From: an uncultured Thomasclavelia sp.
GTDB taxonomy: Bacteria; Bacillota_I; Bacilli_A; Erysipelotrichales; Coprobacillaceae
Direction: 5' to 3'
Length of the DNA: 32,866 bases
NCBI RefSeq assembly: GCF_944324745.1
Contig: NZ_CALUXO010000090.1
Coordinates: 1 to 32,866 of the forward strand
Part shown: positions 1 to 7,277 of the stretch, one piece after another
Layout: every line of letters begins with the position of its first letter
How positions within the stretch are numbered: position 1 is the stretch's first letter
The notes under the pieces: generated by a model
The model's database searches: none
The model's input: the letters and a program-made list of their open reading frames with translations, nothing else
What the model was told of the DNA's origin: nothing
Position numbers and translations under genes: made by a program

Positions 1-61
1 TATCATAAAATCATTGGAATATCTATTGATATAGCTAATATATTCTTTTATAATTTAAGAT

Positions 62-95
62 TAAAAAGGATAGATATCTTGATAGATTTCTATCC
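62..95 (-). terminator. Rho-independent terminator of the truncated nucleotidase
   Basis: On the minus strand, arms GGATAGAAATC and GATATCTATCC (one A-A mismatch) flank a 6-nt loop and are followed by TTTTTAAT. The stop codon of the truncated nucleotidase frame (90-92) lies inside the 5' arm, so the reading frame now runs right into the terminator. Nothing else is recognisable in bases 1-61. Confidence 0.75.
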
Positions 96-620
96 GTTTT
101 TAATCTTCTTAAATTGACGACATTGGAATCCGATTTTCTTGCCATTACGTTCAATAATCGTATGGCATCCATCATTTCCTTCTTGTTTATTGGCTAATAA
201 ACATCCTCCATTTTGATAAATATTGGCAGCTAAAATTGGAAAATTAGCTAAAGATACATTAGCTAAGAATTGCTCAGTTCCATAATCAAACTCATGGTTT
301 CCAGCAGCCATAACATCATAACCGGCTAAATTCATTAATTTGATTACATCAGCACCTTTAGTTAATGAAGCTAGTGGTAATCCTTGAGTAGCATCACCAG
401 CATCAACTAAAATAGAATTGGGTGTCGCAGCTTTTAATCCAGCTAAAGTATCAATTCCAATAATACTTGTTCCATTTCCTTCTAAATAGCCATGAGTATC
501 ATTGGTATGATAAATAATTACTTCATTATCGATATTATTAGCATTTACTGGAACGATATAAGCAAATGATGATAATAAAACAAATAACGAAGCAACAATC
601 GAAAGTAGTTTTTTCTTCAT
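90..620 (-). pseudogene. Truncated secreted 5'-nucleotidase / metallophosphatase (N-terminal fragment)
   Basis: The 176-residue frame begins with a signal peptide (residues 1-27, cleavage near VNA-NN). It carries the N-terminal metallophosphatase motifs of the UshA/5'-nucleotidase family: YHTNDTHG (about 38-45), GDATQG (about 75-80) and AGNHEFDYG (about 106-114). Family members usually exceed 500 residues and have a second, substrate-binding domain. Here the homology stops after GKKIGF, where a phosphatase would continue with further metal ligands. Instead there is a short unrelated tail (QCRQFKKIKNG) and a stop inside the terminator. I infer an internal deletion that removed most of the catalytic domain and all of the C-terminal domain, so the product should be inactive. 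The start is supported by AAAGGGGAAAA about 8 nt upstream of ATG at 620. Confidence 0.8.
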
Positions 621-825
621 TATGTATTTTCCCCTTTCATCAATTTTAATATAGTATTTAATTACATTATAAAATAGTTATTAATGCAATAGAAGATAAA
701 CATGTTTATATTTATAATGATAAAAAATTTATCAGTAAAATAAAGAACCAGATAATGCATCTTAATGGCTATTTTTAAGAGTAATAATATGTTAATATTA
801 TTTTAAAATTAAAGGAGCATATAGT

Positions 826-1842
826 ATGAAAATATTAATAACGATTTTACTTTCTTTTTGTTTAATAGGTTGTAACTCGGAAAATGAGATAGCTACAGAT
901 AACCAGGTAACTGACTTCTGGAAAGAAACTATTACAACGATGGAAGATTATGTTAGTGAAAATACTTATCAACAAGATAACTGGTCAATTAGGCTTCAAG
1001 ATCCTAGCTATGTTAGTGATTTAGATCATCGCAGTATTTTGATCAGACAAGAAAATAAGCAGGATGTGACAACTGAAACAATTACCTTTTCATTACAAAA
1101 TCAAAATGATCAACAGTATATCGAGTATATTTATCACTTATCAAAAATAGATGGTGATAATCGTGAGGAACAAAGTTTGTCTTTAACTTCCAATGATGAT
1201 ACTTTTAAATCCTATGATATGTCTTATTCAATTGAAAATTATGTTTTTGATCAATTGAATAATAATCAGGAAGCTGCTGGTCTTTTAACAATTAATCAAA
1301 ATAATCAAATCATGTATGATAATTTACCACTTTTAAAAACAGCGATGACGGCCTGGTTGCAATTAATTGAAGATCTTCAAAATGATTTTAAAATTGATTA
1401 TGATAATACGGATTTTGTCAACTTGCCCTTGCTTGCAAGTAAAGTAGAAATTCCTGAAGTCAATGCCATAAGTGAAAATGTGACGACAACGATTGATTAT
1501 TATTCAGATGAATATGCCAATGCTCGTGGATATATTTTACAAGATGCTCTTAAAGTTTCTAAAGATTATCAAACAGGAGAATTTGGAACGATTGATATAA
1601 CGAGAAATGAAACCAGTTTTGTTTCAGTTACTTTAAAGCAACGTGATGAGGCTAATTGTTATAATATTGACCAGCCTAATGATCCTGATGAATATCTAGC
1701 AGTCTATTTTAGTAACGACAGTGCTTATATCTATCTTCAATCATTATCTGATCAAGAAATAATTGCTGATGTTGATAATGGCGCAACCAATGCTCGCTAT
1801 ATTTTAAAAACTAGCGGTTATAAAAAATTTAATGAATCATAA
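826..1842 (+). CDS. Predicted lipoprotein of unknown function
   Basis: 338 residues. The N-terminus is a lipoprotein signal with lipobox LIGC at residues 13-16, so the mature protein should be anchored on the outer face of the membrane. The rest is acidic, Asn/Asp/Gln-rich and without transmembrane segments; I recognise no known domain. AAAGGAG about 9 nt before ATG supports the start. It is monocistronic and ends at a bidirectional terminator shared with the convergent PAS gene. The second lipoprotein in this window (18373-18912) is similar in style (LFGC lipobox, acidic, Asp-rich) but shows no obvious shared motif. The function is unknown. Confidence 0.8.
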   Translation: MKILITILLSFCLIGCNSENEIATDNQVTDFWKETITTMEDYVSENTYQQDNWSIRLQDPSYVSDLDHRSILIRQENKQDVTTETITFSLQNQNDQQYIEYIYHLSKIDGDNREEQSLSLTSNDDTFKSYDMSYSIENYVFDQLNNNQEAAGLLTINQNNQIMYDNLPLLKTAMTAWLQLIEDLQNDFKIDYDNTDFVNLPLLASKVEIPEVNAISENVTTTIDYYSDEYANARGYILQDALKVSKDYQTGEFGTIDITRNETSFVSVTLKQRDEANCYNIDQPNDPDEYLAVYFSNDSAYIYLQSLSDQEIIADVDNGATNARYILKTSGYKKFNES

Positions 1843-1847
1843 TAATA

Positions 1848-1877
1848 TTAAAGGTGGACAAGAATCCACCTGTTTTA
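1848..1877. terminator. Bidirectional terminator between convergent genes
   Basis: Arms GGTGGA (1853-1858) and TCCACC (1865-1870) with loop CAAGAA. T-rich tracts follow on both strands (TGTTTTATTT on plus, TTTAATATT on minus). It serves the lipoprotein (plus) and the PAS protein (minus). Confidence 0.75.
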
Positions 1878-2249
1878 TTTCCAGTATTCTTTTACCGGTT
1901 CCATTGCATTTTCTTCGTTCCAGGCAACTTCATGTCGTTCAAAATAGCCAATTACTTCATTGTCTTTATTACGAACCGGAACGAAGAACTCACGTTCACC
2001 AGTTCGTTTATTAATAACTTCAAACATTTCTTCTTCACCGGCATCAGCTCTTTTTAAAAAAGCTTCGATTTTAGTTCTTGAATTTTCATTGTGACAATTA
2101 AAAATACTTTCTCCAATTTTAAGCCGGTTACCATGACGAATTAATGCTGTTTTATTTAGATAACGAACAATATGATTTCGATCGACAAAAACTATTTCAT
2201 AAGGGTAGGCATCTAATATATTTGCTAAAACTTCTTGATTTACTTCCAT
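1875..2249 (-). CDS. Stand-alone PAS domain protein
   Basis: 124 residues forming a single PAS fold. The early segment EIVFVDRNHIVRYLNKTA (about 18-35) is the classic PAS beta-strand pair. It is followed by IGESIFNCHNENSRTKIEAF, which resembles the PAS module at the C-terminus of DUF438/hemerythrin-like proteins (family knowledge). There is no kinase, cyclase or DNA-binding output domain, so it probably works as a small sensor or adaptor that binds a ligand or another protein. GTGAGGTATAAAAA before ATG at 2249 supports the start. It is monocistronic. The ligand is unknown. The Cys-His pair in NCHNE is the most distinctive element and could be tested as a heme or metal site, but the sequence does not prove that. 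Confidence 0.8.
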   Translation of the reverse strand: MEVNQEVLANILDAYPYEIVFVDRNHIVRYLNKTALIRHGNRLKIGESIFNCHNENSRTKIEAFLKRADAGEEEMFEVINKRTGEREFFVPVRNKDNEVIGYFERHEVAWNEENAMEPVKEYWK

Positions 2250-2359
2250 TTTTTATACCTCACTTCTTTATTTTCTTCATTATATCAAAGGAATTAATTA
2301 TATGATATGATTATTTATAGGATAATAATGAAATATTTTAATAAAAATAGCTAAAACTA

Positions 2360-2390
2360 TTGACCTTAGAGTTAGTCTAAGCCCTATATT
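2360..2390 (+). promoter_or_regulatory. MerR-type promoter with 19-bp spacer and internal dyad operator
   Basis: TTGACC (2360-2365) and TATATT (2385-2390) are separated by exactly 19 bp, the over-long spacer typical of MerR-activated promoters. The perfect dyad CTTAGA-GTTAG-TCTAAG (2365-2381) fills the spacer. A second CTTAGA copy lies at 2394-2399, forming another inverted pair with TCTAAG. Its position immediately before the merR gene predicts autoregulation. Confidence 0.8.
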
Positions 2391-2415
2391 AGACTTAGAA
2401 AAAGAGGTGACAAAA

Positions 2416-3528
2416 ATGTTAGTTAAGGAAATTCAAGAGTTATTACATGTTAGTAGTCATACTTTAAGGTATTATGAAAAGATGGGGCTACTTAAACCTA
2501 AACGAGATCAAAATGGATATCGTAATTATAGTCAGGAAGATGTTTTAAAAATCAAAAAGATTCTGTTTTTAAGAGAACTGGACCTGAGTTTAGATGATAT
2601 TCAAAAAATAATTAATCATGAAATTGAATTCCAGACAGTATTAAAAAATCATTTAAAACATTTAGATCAAAAAATCAGTTCCTTACAATATATTAAAGAT
2701 ATCTGTTTGGATTTAAAAGATCAAGAAATCCCGTTATTAGATACTATTGTTGAAGAAAATGTTTTAGCTAACCAGCAAATTGATCATCAGGAATTAAAAA
2801 AATGTTTTGAAAAAGTAATTAATTATATTAAACCATTGAAAACAGTAGTGATTGGTTATCGAATAGATTCAAATAGTTTTTTAGGATCTTTGTTATTTGT
2901 GATAATTTTATCAATAGTTGTGGGAAGTGGATTGGCCATTGGGTTACCAATTTCAATTGCTTATCTTAATCAACAGTTTATTAATAGTAATTTAAAGCCA
3001 TTGCCAACATTTACAACTAATCTGACTATGACATTGATCGCTATTGGAATTTGTTTTATTTTATTAATGCTGATGATGGCCTATCACTGTGGTAAACAAA
3101 AATACCTTGAATTAACGGAGAATAATATTTCAGTTTGTTCTTTAGAATATCAAAGTCGCTGGTCAATTTTAAAAGGAATGATCAGTAAAAATTATTATAA
3201 AGGAAATCTCAATTATTCTTATCAGGATGTTATTAAAGTAAATATTAGTTTATTATTTAATACCCTGCCAGCTTATCGGGTTGGAAATTATCGCACTTAT
3301 AATTTGCATTTTTATATCTTATTTAATGACGGTAACAAGTTTGAAATTGACTCAGGTCTTTATTTTGGTGAAAAATATCAGGATGCTTATCGTATTTTAG
3401 TTCAAAAAGAAGTTCCAATTGAAACAACTGATGAAATAATTAATTTTTTAAATCAAGATGAATTGAAAATGTACGATTATTTTGAAAATATTTATCACTT
3501 AAATTCATCGAAATCAAAAAAGCTATAA
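2416..3528 (+). CDS. Membrane-anchored MerR family transcriptional regulator
   Basis: 370 residues from ATG 2416. An upstream in-frame GTG at 2407 is rejected because it lies within the ribosome binding site AAGAGGTG. Residues 1-70 are a MerR winged helix-turn-helix (VKEIQELLHVSSHTLRYYEKMGLL, then GYRNYSQEDV). A coiled-coil dimerisation helix follows to about 130. Unusually for MerR, the C-terminal half contains two strong transmembrane helices (about 160-185 and 200-222) and then about 150 residues of soluble sequence with YQDVIKVNISLLFNT and a PH-like beta pattern. It therefore looks like a one-component sensor tethered to the membrane. It is preceded by its own MerR-type promoter. The gene end overlaps a remnant frame at 3524-3706. 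The inducer is unknown. Confidence 0.85.
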   Translation: MLVKEIQELLHVSSHTLRYYEKMGLLKPKRDQNGYRNYSQEDVLKIKKILFLRELDLSLDDIQKIINHEIEFQTVLKNHLKHLDQKISSLQYIKDICLDLKDQEIPLLDTIVEENVLANQQIDHQELKKCFEKVINYIKPLKTVVIGYRIDSNSFLGSLLFVIILSIVVGSGLAIGLPISIAYLNQQFINSNLKPLPTFTTNLTMTLIAIGICFILLMLMMAYHCGKQKYLELTENNISVCSLEYQSRWSILKGMISKNYYKGNLNYSYQDVIKVNISLLFNTLPAYRVGNYRTYNLHFYILFNDGNKFEIDSGLYFGEKYQDAYRILVQKEVPIETTDEIINFLNQDELKMYDYFENIYHLNSSKSKKL

Positions 3529-3706
3529 TGCTTATGTGGGTTATATGTTTGGACAAAAAAATAGCGATAAACCAGTTTTGTTTATTGGTGAAGTTGATTT
3601 ATCACTGGCGGATCAATATGGAGAAATTCCGATTTTTAAAAAGCATGAACAAGGGCGTCGTGATTGGCGAAATGATTTATATGCAAAATTGTATCTTGAA
3701 GCATAG
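3524..3706 (+). pseudogene. Gene remnant or small ORF of unknown family downstream of merR
   Basis: A frame shifted relative to merR reads coherently as protein from 3524: YNAYVGYMFGQKNSDKPVLF, then IGEVDLSLADQYGEIPIF, a basic KKHEQGRRDWRNDLYAKL stretch, and a stop at 3704-3706. The composition is protein-like and the frame stays open up to a perfect terminator. The coherent sequence begins before the first ATG (3545), which has only a weak TGGG upstream, so I read this as the 3' end of a lost gene or a frameshifted C-terminal extension of the MerR protein. A genuine 53-residue protein from 3545 cannot be excluded. I do not recognise the family. A 70-codon frame starting at 3528 over the same DNA is the shadow. 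Confidence 0.45.
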
Positions 3707-3737
3707 AGGTTTGAATTATTCAAACCTCTTTTTTTTA
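3705..3737 (+). terminator. Strong terminator after the merR locus
   Basis: Perfect 11-bp stem AGAGGTTTGAA (3705-3715) / TTCAAACCTCT (3719-3729), 3-nt loop TTA, then a run of T. The stop codon of the remnant frame overlaps the 5' arm. Confidence 0.9.
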
Positions 3738-3772
3738 TAAGTTTTTCTTATTGTTTCAATTAGATATCAAAA

Positions 3773-3801
3773 TTGTTTATTAGAAAAAATAATCATAAAA
3801 T
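3773..3801 (+). promoter_or_regulatory. Probable sigma-A promoter of the flavodoxin operon
   Basis: TTGTTT (3773-3778) and TAAAAT (3796-3801) with a 17-bp spacer, 30 bp before the flavodoxin start. Both boxes are imperfect. Confidence 0.45.
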
Positions 3802-3830
3802 ATAGTTGTCAAGAAGGAAAGGTGATAAAG

Positions 3831-4346
3831 ATGAGTAAAAATTTAGTTATATATTTTTCCCATGAACATGAAAATTATGTTTCTGGTAATATTGTTACTT
3901 TAGAAATTGGCAATACTAAAGTCGTTGCCAATAAGATAAAAGATATGATTGGTGCCGATATTTTTGAAATCGAACCATTGCATGATTATCCAGTAAATTA
4001 TCATCAATGTACTGATGTAGCTAAAGAAGAATTAAATAGTAATGCCCGACCAAAAATTACTAATATCATTTCGCATATTGATGAATATGAAAATATCTTT
4101 TTAGGATATCCTAACTGGTGGTCAACTATGCCAATGTGTGTTTGGACTTTTTTAGAAAGTTATGATTTAAGTGGTAAAAATATTTATCCATTTTGTACTC
4201 ATGAAGGTAGTGGTCTAGGTCAAAGTGTCAAAGATCTTCAAAAATTATGCCCTAACAGTAAGATTCATCAAGGATTGGCAATTAGGGGCAGTCAAGTTAA
4301 AAATTTTGATAATCAAATTAAACAATGGCTTAGTGAGGTGTTATAA
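3831..4346 (+). CDS. Flavodoxin-family protein
   Basis: 171 residues from ATG 3831, eight nt after AGGAAAGG. An upstream in-frame GTG at 3822 lies within the RBS and is rejected. The N-terminus LVIYFSHEHENYVSGNI corresponds to the FMN phosphate loop of flavodoxin-like proteins. FLGYPNWWSTMPMCVWTFLE (about 91-110) is the second FMN-contacting loop with the family's GYPNWW signature. PFCTHEGSGLGQSV is the third. This is the flavodoxin_4-type NAD(P)H-dependent redox protein often found near aldo/keto reductases, rather than a long electron-transfer flavodoxin. It is first in a tight operon with the CMD-like and SDR genes; its stop abuts the next start (TAAATG). A role in quinone/aldehyde reduction is inference. 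Confidence 0.88.
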   Translation: MSKNLVIYFSHEHENYVSGNIVTLEIGNTKVVANKIKDMIGADIFEIEPLHDYPVNYHQCTDVAKEELNSNARPKITNIISHIDEYENIFLGYPNWWSTMPMCVWTFLESYDLSGKNIYPFCTHEGSGLGQSVKDLQKLCPNSKIHQGLAIRGSQVKNFDNQIKQWLSEVL

Positions 4347-5096
4347 ATGGCAATTAGTGAAAAAGCAAAAGCATATCATGAAAAAATGTTTCCTGGTTAT
4401 GAATCACAGTTATTAAAAACTGATCCTGAATTTATTGAATTATTTGATAACTTTGCCTTTGATGAAGTTGTCAATCATGATGATTTAGATGATAAGACAA
4501 GATTTATCGCTATTTTGGCAACTTTACTTGGAAGCCAGGCTATCGATGAATTCAAAGCGATGTTGACAGCTGCTTATAATTTTGGAATTAGTCCTGTGGA
4601 AATGAAAGAGATCGTATATCAAGGGGTGGCTTATTTAGGTATAGGTCGCGTATTTCCATTTTTGCATGCAGTTAATGATTTTTGTAAAGATAATGGAATT
4701 AAATTACCATTACCTGGACAAAGCACAACAAATCAACAAAATCGCTTAGAAAAAGGAATACAAGCCCAAGTTGCTATTTTTGGGGAAGAAATGCGTGATT
4801 TTTATCAATCTGGTCCTCAAGAATCTAAACATATTAATTATTGGCTGGCAGATAATTGTTTTGGTGATTATTATACTAGAAATGGTTTAGATTATAAGCA
4901 AAGAGAATTGATTACTTTTTGTTTTTTAGCAGCTCAAGGGGGATGTGAACCACAACTGGTATCACATGCTGAAGCTAATATTAAACTTGGGAATGATAAA
5001 GACTTTTTGATTAAAGTAATATCACAATGTGTTCCATTCATTGGATATCCACGCAGCTTAAATGCTTTAAGATGTGTCAATGAAGCAAGTAAATAA
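4347..5096 (+). CDS. Carboxymuconolactone decarboxylase (AhpD-like) family protein, two-domain
   Basis: 249 residues with two consecutive CMD helical modules. The first (about 40-115) includes DDKTRFIAILATLLGSQAID and EMKEIVYQGVAYLGIGRVFPF. The second (about 165-245) includes KQRELITFCFLAAQGGCEPQ and SHAEANIKLG. Neither repeat shows the AhpD CxxC pair, although one conserved-position Cys remains in GGCEPQ, so peroxidase-type activity is doubtful. Two-domain CMD proteins next to flavodoxins and dehydrogenases are common in gut Firmicutes; their reaction is mostly unassigned. Its start is directly adjacent to the flavodoxin stop and the RBS GTGAGGTG lies in the end of that gene, so the pair is translationally linked. 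Confidence 0.85.
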   Translation: MAISEKAKAYHEKMFPGYESQLLKTDPEFIELFDNFAFDEVVNHDDLDDKTRFIAILATLLGSQAIDEFKAMLTAAYNFGISPVEMKEIVYQGVAYLGIGRVFPFLHAVNDFCKDNGIKLPLPGQSTTNQQNRLEKGIQAQVAIFGEEMRDFYQSGPQESKHINYWLADNCFGDYYTRNGLDYKQRELITFCFLAAQGGCEPQLVSHAEANIKLGNDKDFLIKVISQCVPFIGYPRSLNALRCVNEASK

Positions 5097-5109
5097 GGAG
5101 GTTATGAAA

Positions 5110-5940
5110 ATGAAAAATGTAATGATTGTTACTGGAGCCGGTCAAATTAGTATGGCGATTGCCAGAAGAGTTGGTTATGGAAAAAAGATTATTTTAGGTG
5201 ATAAAAATATTGAAAATGCTAATAATATTGCTAAGATCATGAACGATGCCGGATTCGATGCTGTACCATTTGAAATGGATCTATCATCAAGAGAATCGAT
5301 TTTAGCGATGATTAGTGAAGCTAAAAAATATGGTGATATTACGATGTTAGTAAATGGAGCAGGTGTTTCTCCAAGTCAGGCACCAATCGAAGCTATTTTA
5401 AAAGTTGATTTATATGGTACGGCAGTATTGTTAGAAGAAGTTGGTAAAGTTATTAAAGAAGGTGGGGTTGGAGTTACAATTTCTAGTCAATCAGGACACC
5501 GGATGCCAGCTTTAACCCCAAAAGAAGATGAACTATTAGCTACAACTCCAACTGATGAATTATTAAAATTAGATATGTTACAACCAGAAAATATCAAAGA
5601 TACTTTACATGCTTATCAAATTGCTAAAAGATGTAATGAAAAACGAGTAATGGCTGAATCAGTTAAATGGGGTGAAAAAGGGGCTAGAATTAATTCTATT
5701 TCACCAGGAATTATTGTTACGCCATTAGCTATTGATGAATTCAATGGACCACGTGGTGATTTCTACAAAAATATGTTTGCTAGATGTCCAGCCGGACGTC
5801 CTGGTACTGCTGATGAAGTAGCTAATGTAGCTGAGTTATTAATGAGTGATAAAGGAGCTTTTATCACTGGATCTGATTTCTTGATTGATGGTGGGGCTAC
5901 TGCTTCATATTTCTATGGACCATTAAAACCTGAAGAATAA
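5110..5940 (+). CDS. Short-chain dehydrogenase/reductase (SDR)
   Basis: 276 residues from ATG 5110, chosen because AAGGAGG (5095-5101) sits 8 nt upstream; an ATG at 5104 would be only 2 nt away. The Rossmann nucleotide motif is TGAGQISMAIA (8-18), a variant of TGxxxGxG. D31 of GDKN and D57 of MDLSS are usual cofactor positions, and NGAG is at 82-85. The active-site set is Ser125/126/128 and the YxxxK pair Tyr169/Lys173. PGIIVTP and SDFLIDGGA close the fold. The segment between Ser and Tyr is longer than usual (about 40 residues, with ELLATTPTDELLKLD). It is third in the flavodoxin-CMD-SDR operon and is followed by a terminator. The substrate cannot be predicted from the sequence. Confidence 0.9.
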   Translation: MKNVMIVTGAGQISMAIARRVGYGKKIILGDKNIENANNIAKIMNDAGFDAVPFEMDLSSRESILAMISEAKKYGDITMLVNGAGVSPSQAPIEAILKVDLYGTAVLLEEVGKVIKEGGVGVTISSQSGHRMPALTPKEDELLATTPTDELLKLDMLQPENIKDTLHAYQIAKRCNEKRVMAESVKWGEKGARINSISPGIIVTPLAIDEFNGPRGDFYKNMFARCPAGRPGTADEVANVAELLMSDKGAFITGSDFLIDGGATASYFYGPLKPEE

Positions 5941-5942
5941 TT

Positions 5943-5968
5943 AAAAGTGCTTTAATCGCGCTTTTTTT
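5943..5968 (+). terminator. Terminator of the flavodoxin-CMD-SDR operon
   Basis: AAAAGTGC (5943-5950) pairs with GCGCTTTT (5958-5965) with one G-U pair, loop TTTAATC, followed by T residues. Confidence 0.65.
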
Positions 5969-6037
5969 AATACCAATATTTTTTAGATGATTTATAATAT
6001 TAGTAGGGAAGCTTTTAATATTTGGAGGTTAATTGCA

Positions 6038-6277
6038 GTGGAAGAAATATCAAGGAAGCGATTTAAAAAATTATTATATTATTTTCTATTATTTATGGGA
6101 ATTGGAGTGGATATGACGTTAGAAATTAATTATTGTTTTACTTTTGCAATCGTTTTTTTAGGACAGTTATTGTTATTAGAAGAGAAAAAATTATCAGAAA
6201 TATTGATTAAGGAGTATATCATTGGCTTATTAATTATCCCAGTTATTTGTAAGCTGGTTATTAAATTTTTATTTTAG
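6038..6277 (+). CDS. Small hydrophobic membrane protein
   Basis: 79 residues from GTG 6038, preceded by GGAGGTT with a 7-nt gap. An ATG at 5987 in the same frame has no RBS and lies almost on a TATAAT box (5993-5998), so it is rejected. A basic N-terminus (ISRKRFKK) precedes hydrophobic segments at about 11-25, 30-44 and 59-78, giving two to three membrane passes with a positive-inside orientation for the start. I do not recognise a family. It lies 14 bp before the LysR gene and probably shares its transcript. Confidence 0.6.
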   Translation: MEEISRKRFKKLLYYFLLFMGIGVDMTLEINYCFTFAIVFLGQLLLLEEKKLSEILIKEYIIGLLIIPVICKLVIKFLF

Positions 6278-6291
6278 AAGGGGGAAGCGTT

Positions 6292-7182
6292 TTGTATAAT
6301 CATCAATTAGACACTTTTATTAAAGTAGCTGATGCTGGCAGTTTTAATAAAGCTTCAGAGGAATTATATATTTCACCAAATGCCGTTATGAAACAAATTA
6401 ATTTATTAGAAAGCAGTTTGGGCTTTTCTTTATTCGAACGAACACATCGGGGAATTAAATTAACTGCAGCTGGTAAATCATTATATCAAGATGCTAAATA
6501 TTTAATTGAGTATTCCTATCAGGCAATCGAACGAGCTCGAAATTTTTCTGATTCATCAAAAGAAGTTTTAAGAATTGGAACATCATTGACCACGCCGGTT
6601 AATTATTTAATTAATTTATGGACAGCAATTATTGAAAAGATGCCAGGCTTAAAATTTGATCTAGTATCATTTGAAAATACTCCTGAAAATGCTCGAGAAA
6701 TCATGAAGAATTTTGGTAATAATATTGATTTAGTAGTGGGAATTTATAATAATGAATTTTTAATTGAACGCCAGTGTCAGGCGTTAAAACTTTATGATGC
6801 TCCTATTTGTTTAACGATGTCACGGGCACATCCATTAGCTAATCGTCAAGATTTAACGCTAGCCGATTTAGAAAATCAAAAGGTCATGATTATTCGTCAA
6901 GGCTACTTCCAGGCTTTTGATTTACTTAGAGCCGATTTATTAAATAATCTTCATAATATTGAAATAATTGATATTCCTTTTTTTAATATTAAAGTTTTTA
7001 ATCGCTGTGAAAATGAAGAAATGATCTTACTGACAATTAATGATTGGCATAATATTCATCCCTTGTTAAAAACAGTTAAGATTAATTGGAAACATACGAT
7101 TCCAGTCGGAATTTTATATTCATTACAACCAAGTGCGTTAGTAAAACGTTTTTTAACAGTAATTGAACAAATTAATAGTTAG
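6292..7182 (+). CDS. LysR family transcriptional regulator
   Basis: 296 residues. The N-terminal winged HTH (residues 1-60) shows the LysR pattern LDTFIKVADAGSFNKASEEL, SPNAVMKQINLLES and LFERTHRGIKLTAAG. The remainder is the periplasmic-binding-protein-like effector domain. Translation must begin at TTG 6292 because the next Met falls inside the recognition helix; AAGGGGGAAG about 6 nt upstream supports this. It lies between the SDR operon and the aldo/keto reductase gene, with dyads in the DNA on its downstream side. It is therefore the obvious candidate regulator of the aldo/keto reductase and perhaps of the whole redox island. The effector is unknown. Confidence 0.9.
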   Translation: MYNHQLDTFIKVADAGSFNKASEELYISPNAVMKQINLLESSLGFSLFERTHRGIKLTAAGKSLYQDAKYLIEYSYQAIERARNFSDSSKEVLRIGTSLTTPVNYLINLWTAIIEKMPGLKFDLVSFENTPENAREIMKNFGNNIDLVVGIYNNEFLIERQCQALKLYDAPICLTMSRAHPLANRQDLTLADLENQKVMIIRQGYFQAFDLLRADLLNNLHNIEIIDIPFFNIKVFNRCENEEMILLTINDWHNIHPLLKTVKINWKHTIPVGILYSLQPSALVKRFLTVIEQINS

Positions 7183-7258
7183 TATGAACTAATGGGTGAT
7201 AACTATCATCTAATTGCGACTTCTGCTGATTTAAGGTTTTTGTTACAGTATAACTGTA
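7176..7258 (+). promoter_or_regulatory. Cluster of dyads upstream of the aldo/keto reductase
   Basis: Three perfect inverted repeats precede the reductase gene: TAGTT-AGTATG-AACTA (7176-7191, overlapping the lysR stop), TGATA-AC-TATCA (7197-7208) and TACAGT-ATA-ACTGTA (7244-7258). The last contains a TATAAC that could be a -10 box. LysR proteins typically bind several such sites; assignment to the neighbouring LysR is inference. Confidence 0.4.
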
Positions 7259-7277
7259 GAAAACAGGAGGTAGCGTA

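Noticed and set aside
3528-3740. 70-codon frame starting at the merR stop
   Set aside because: It runs through the perfect terminator and has odd composition; the overlapping frame from 3524 reads far more like protein.
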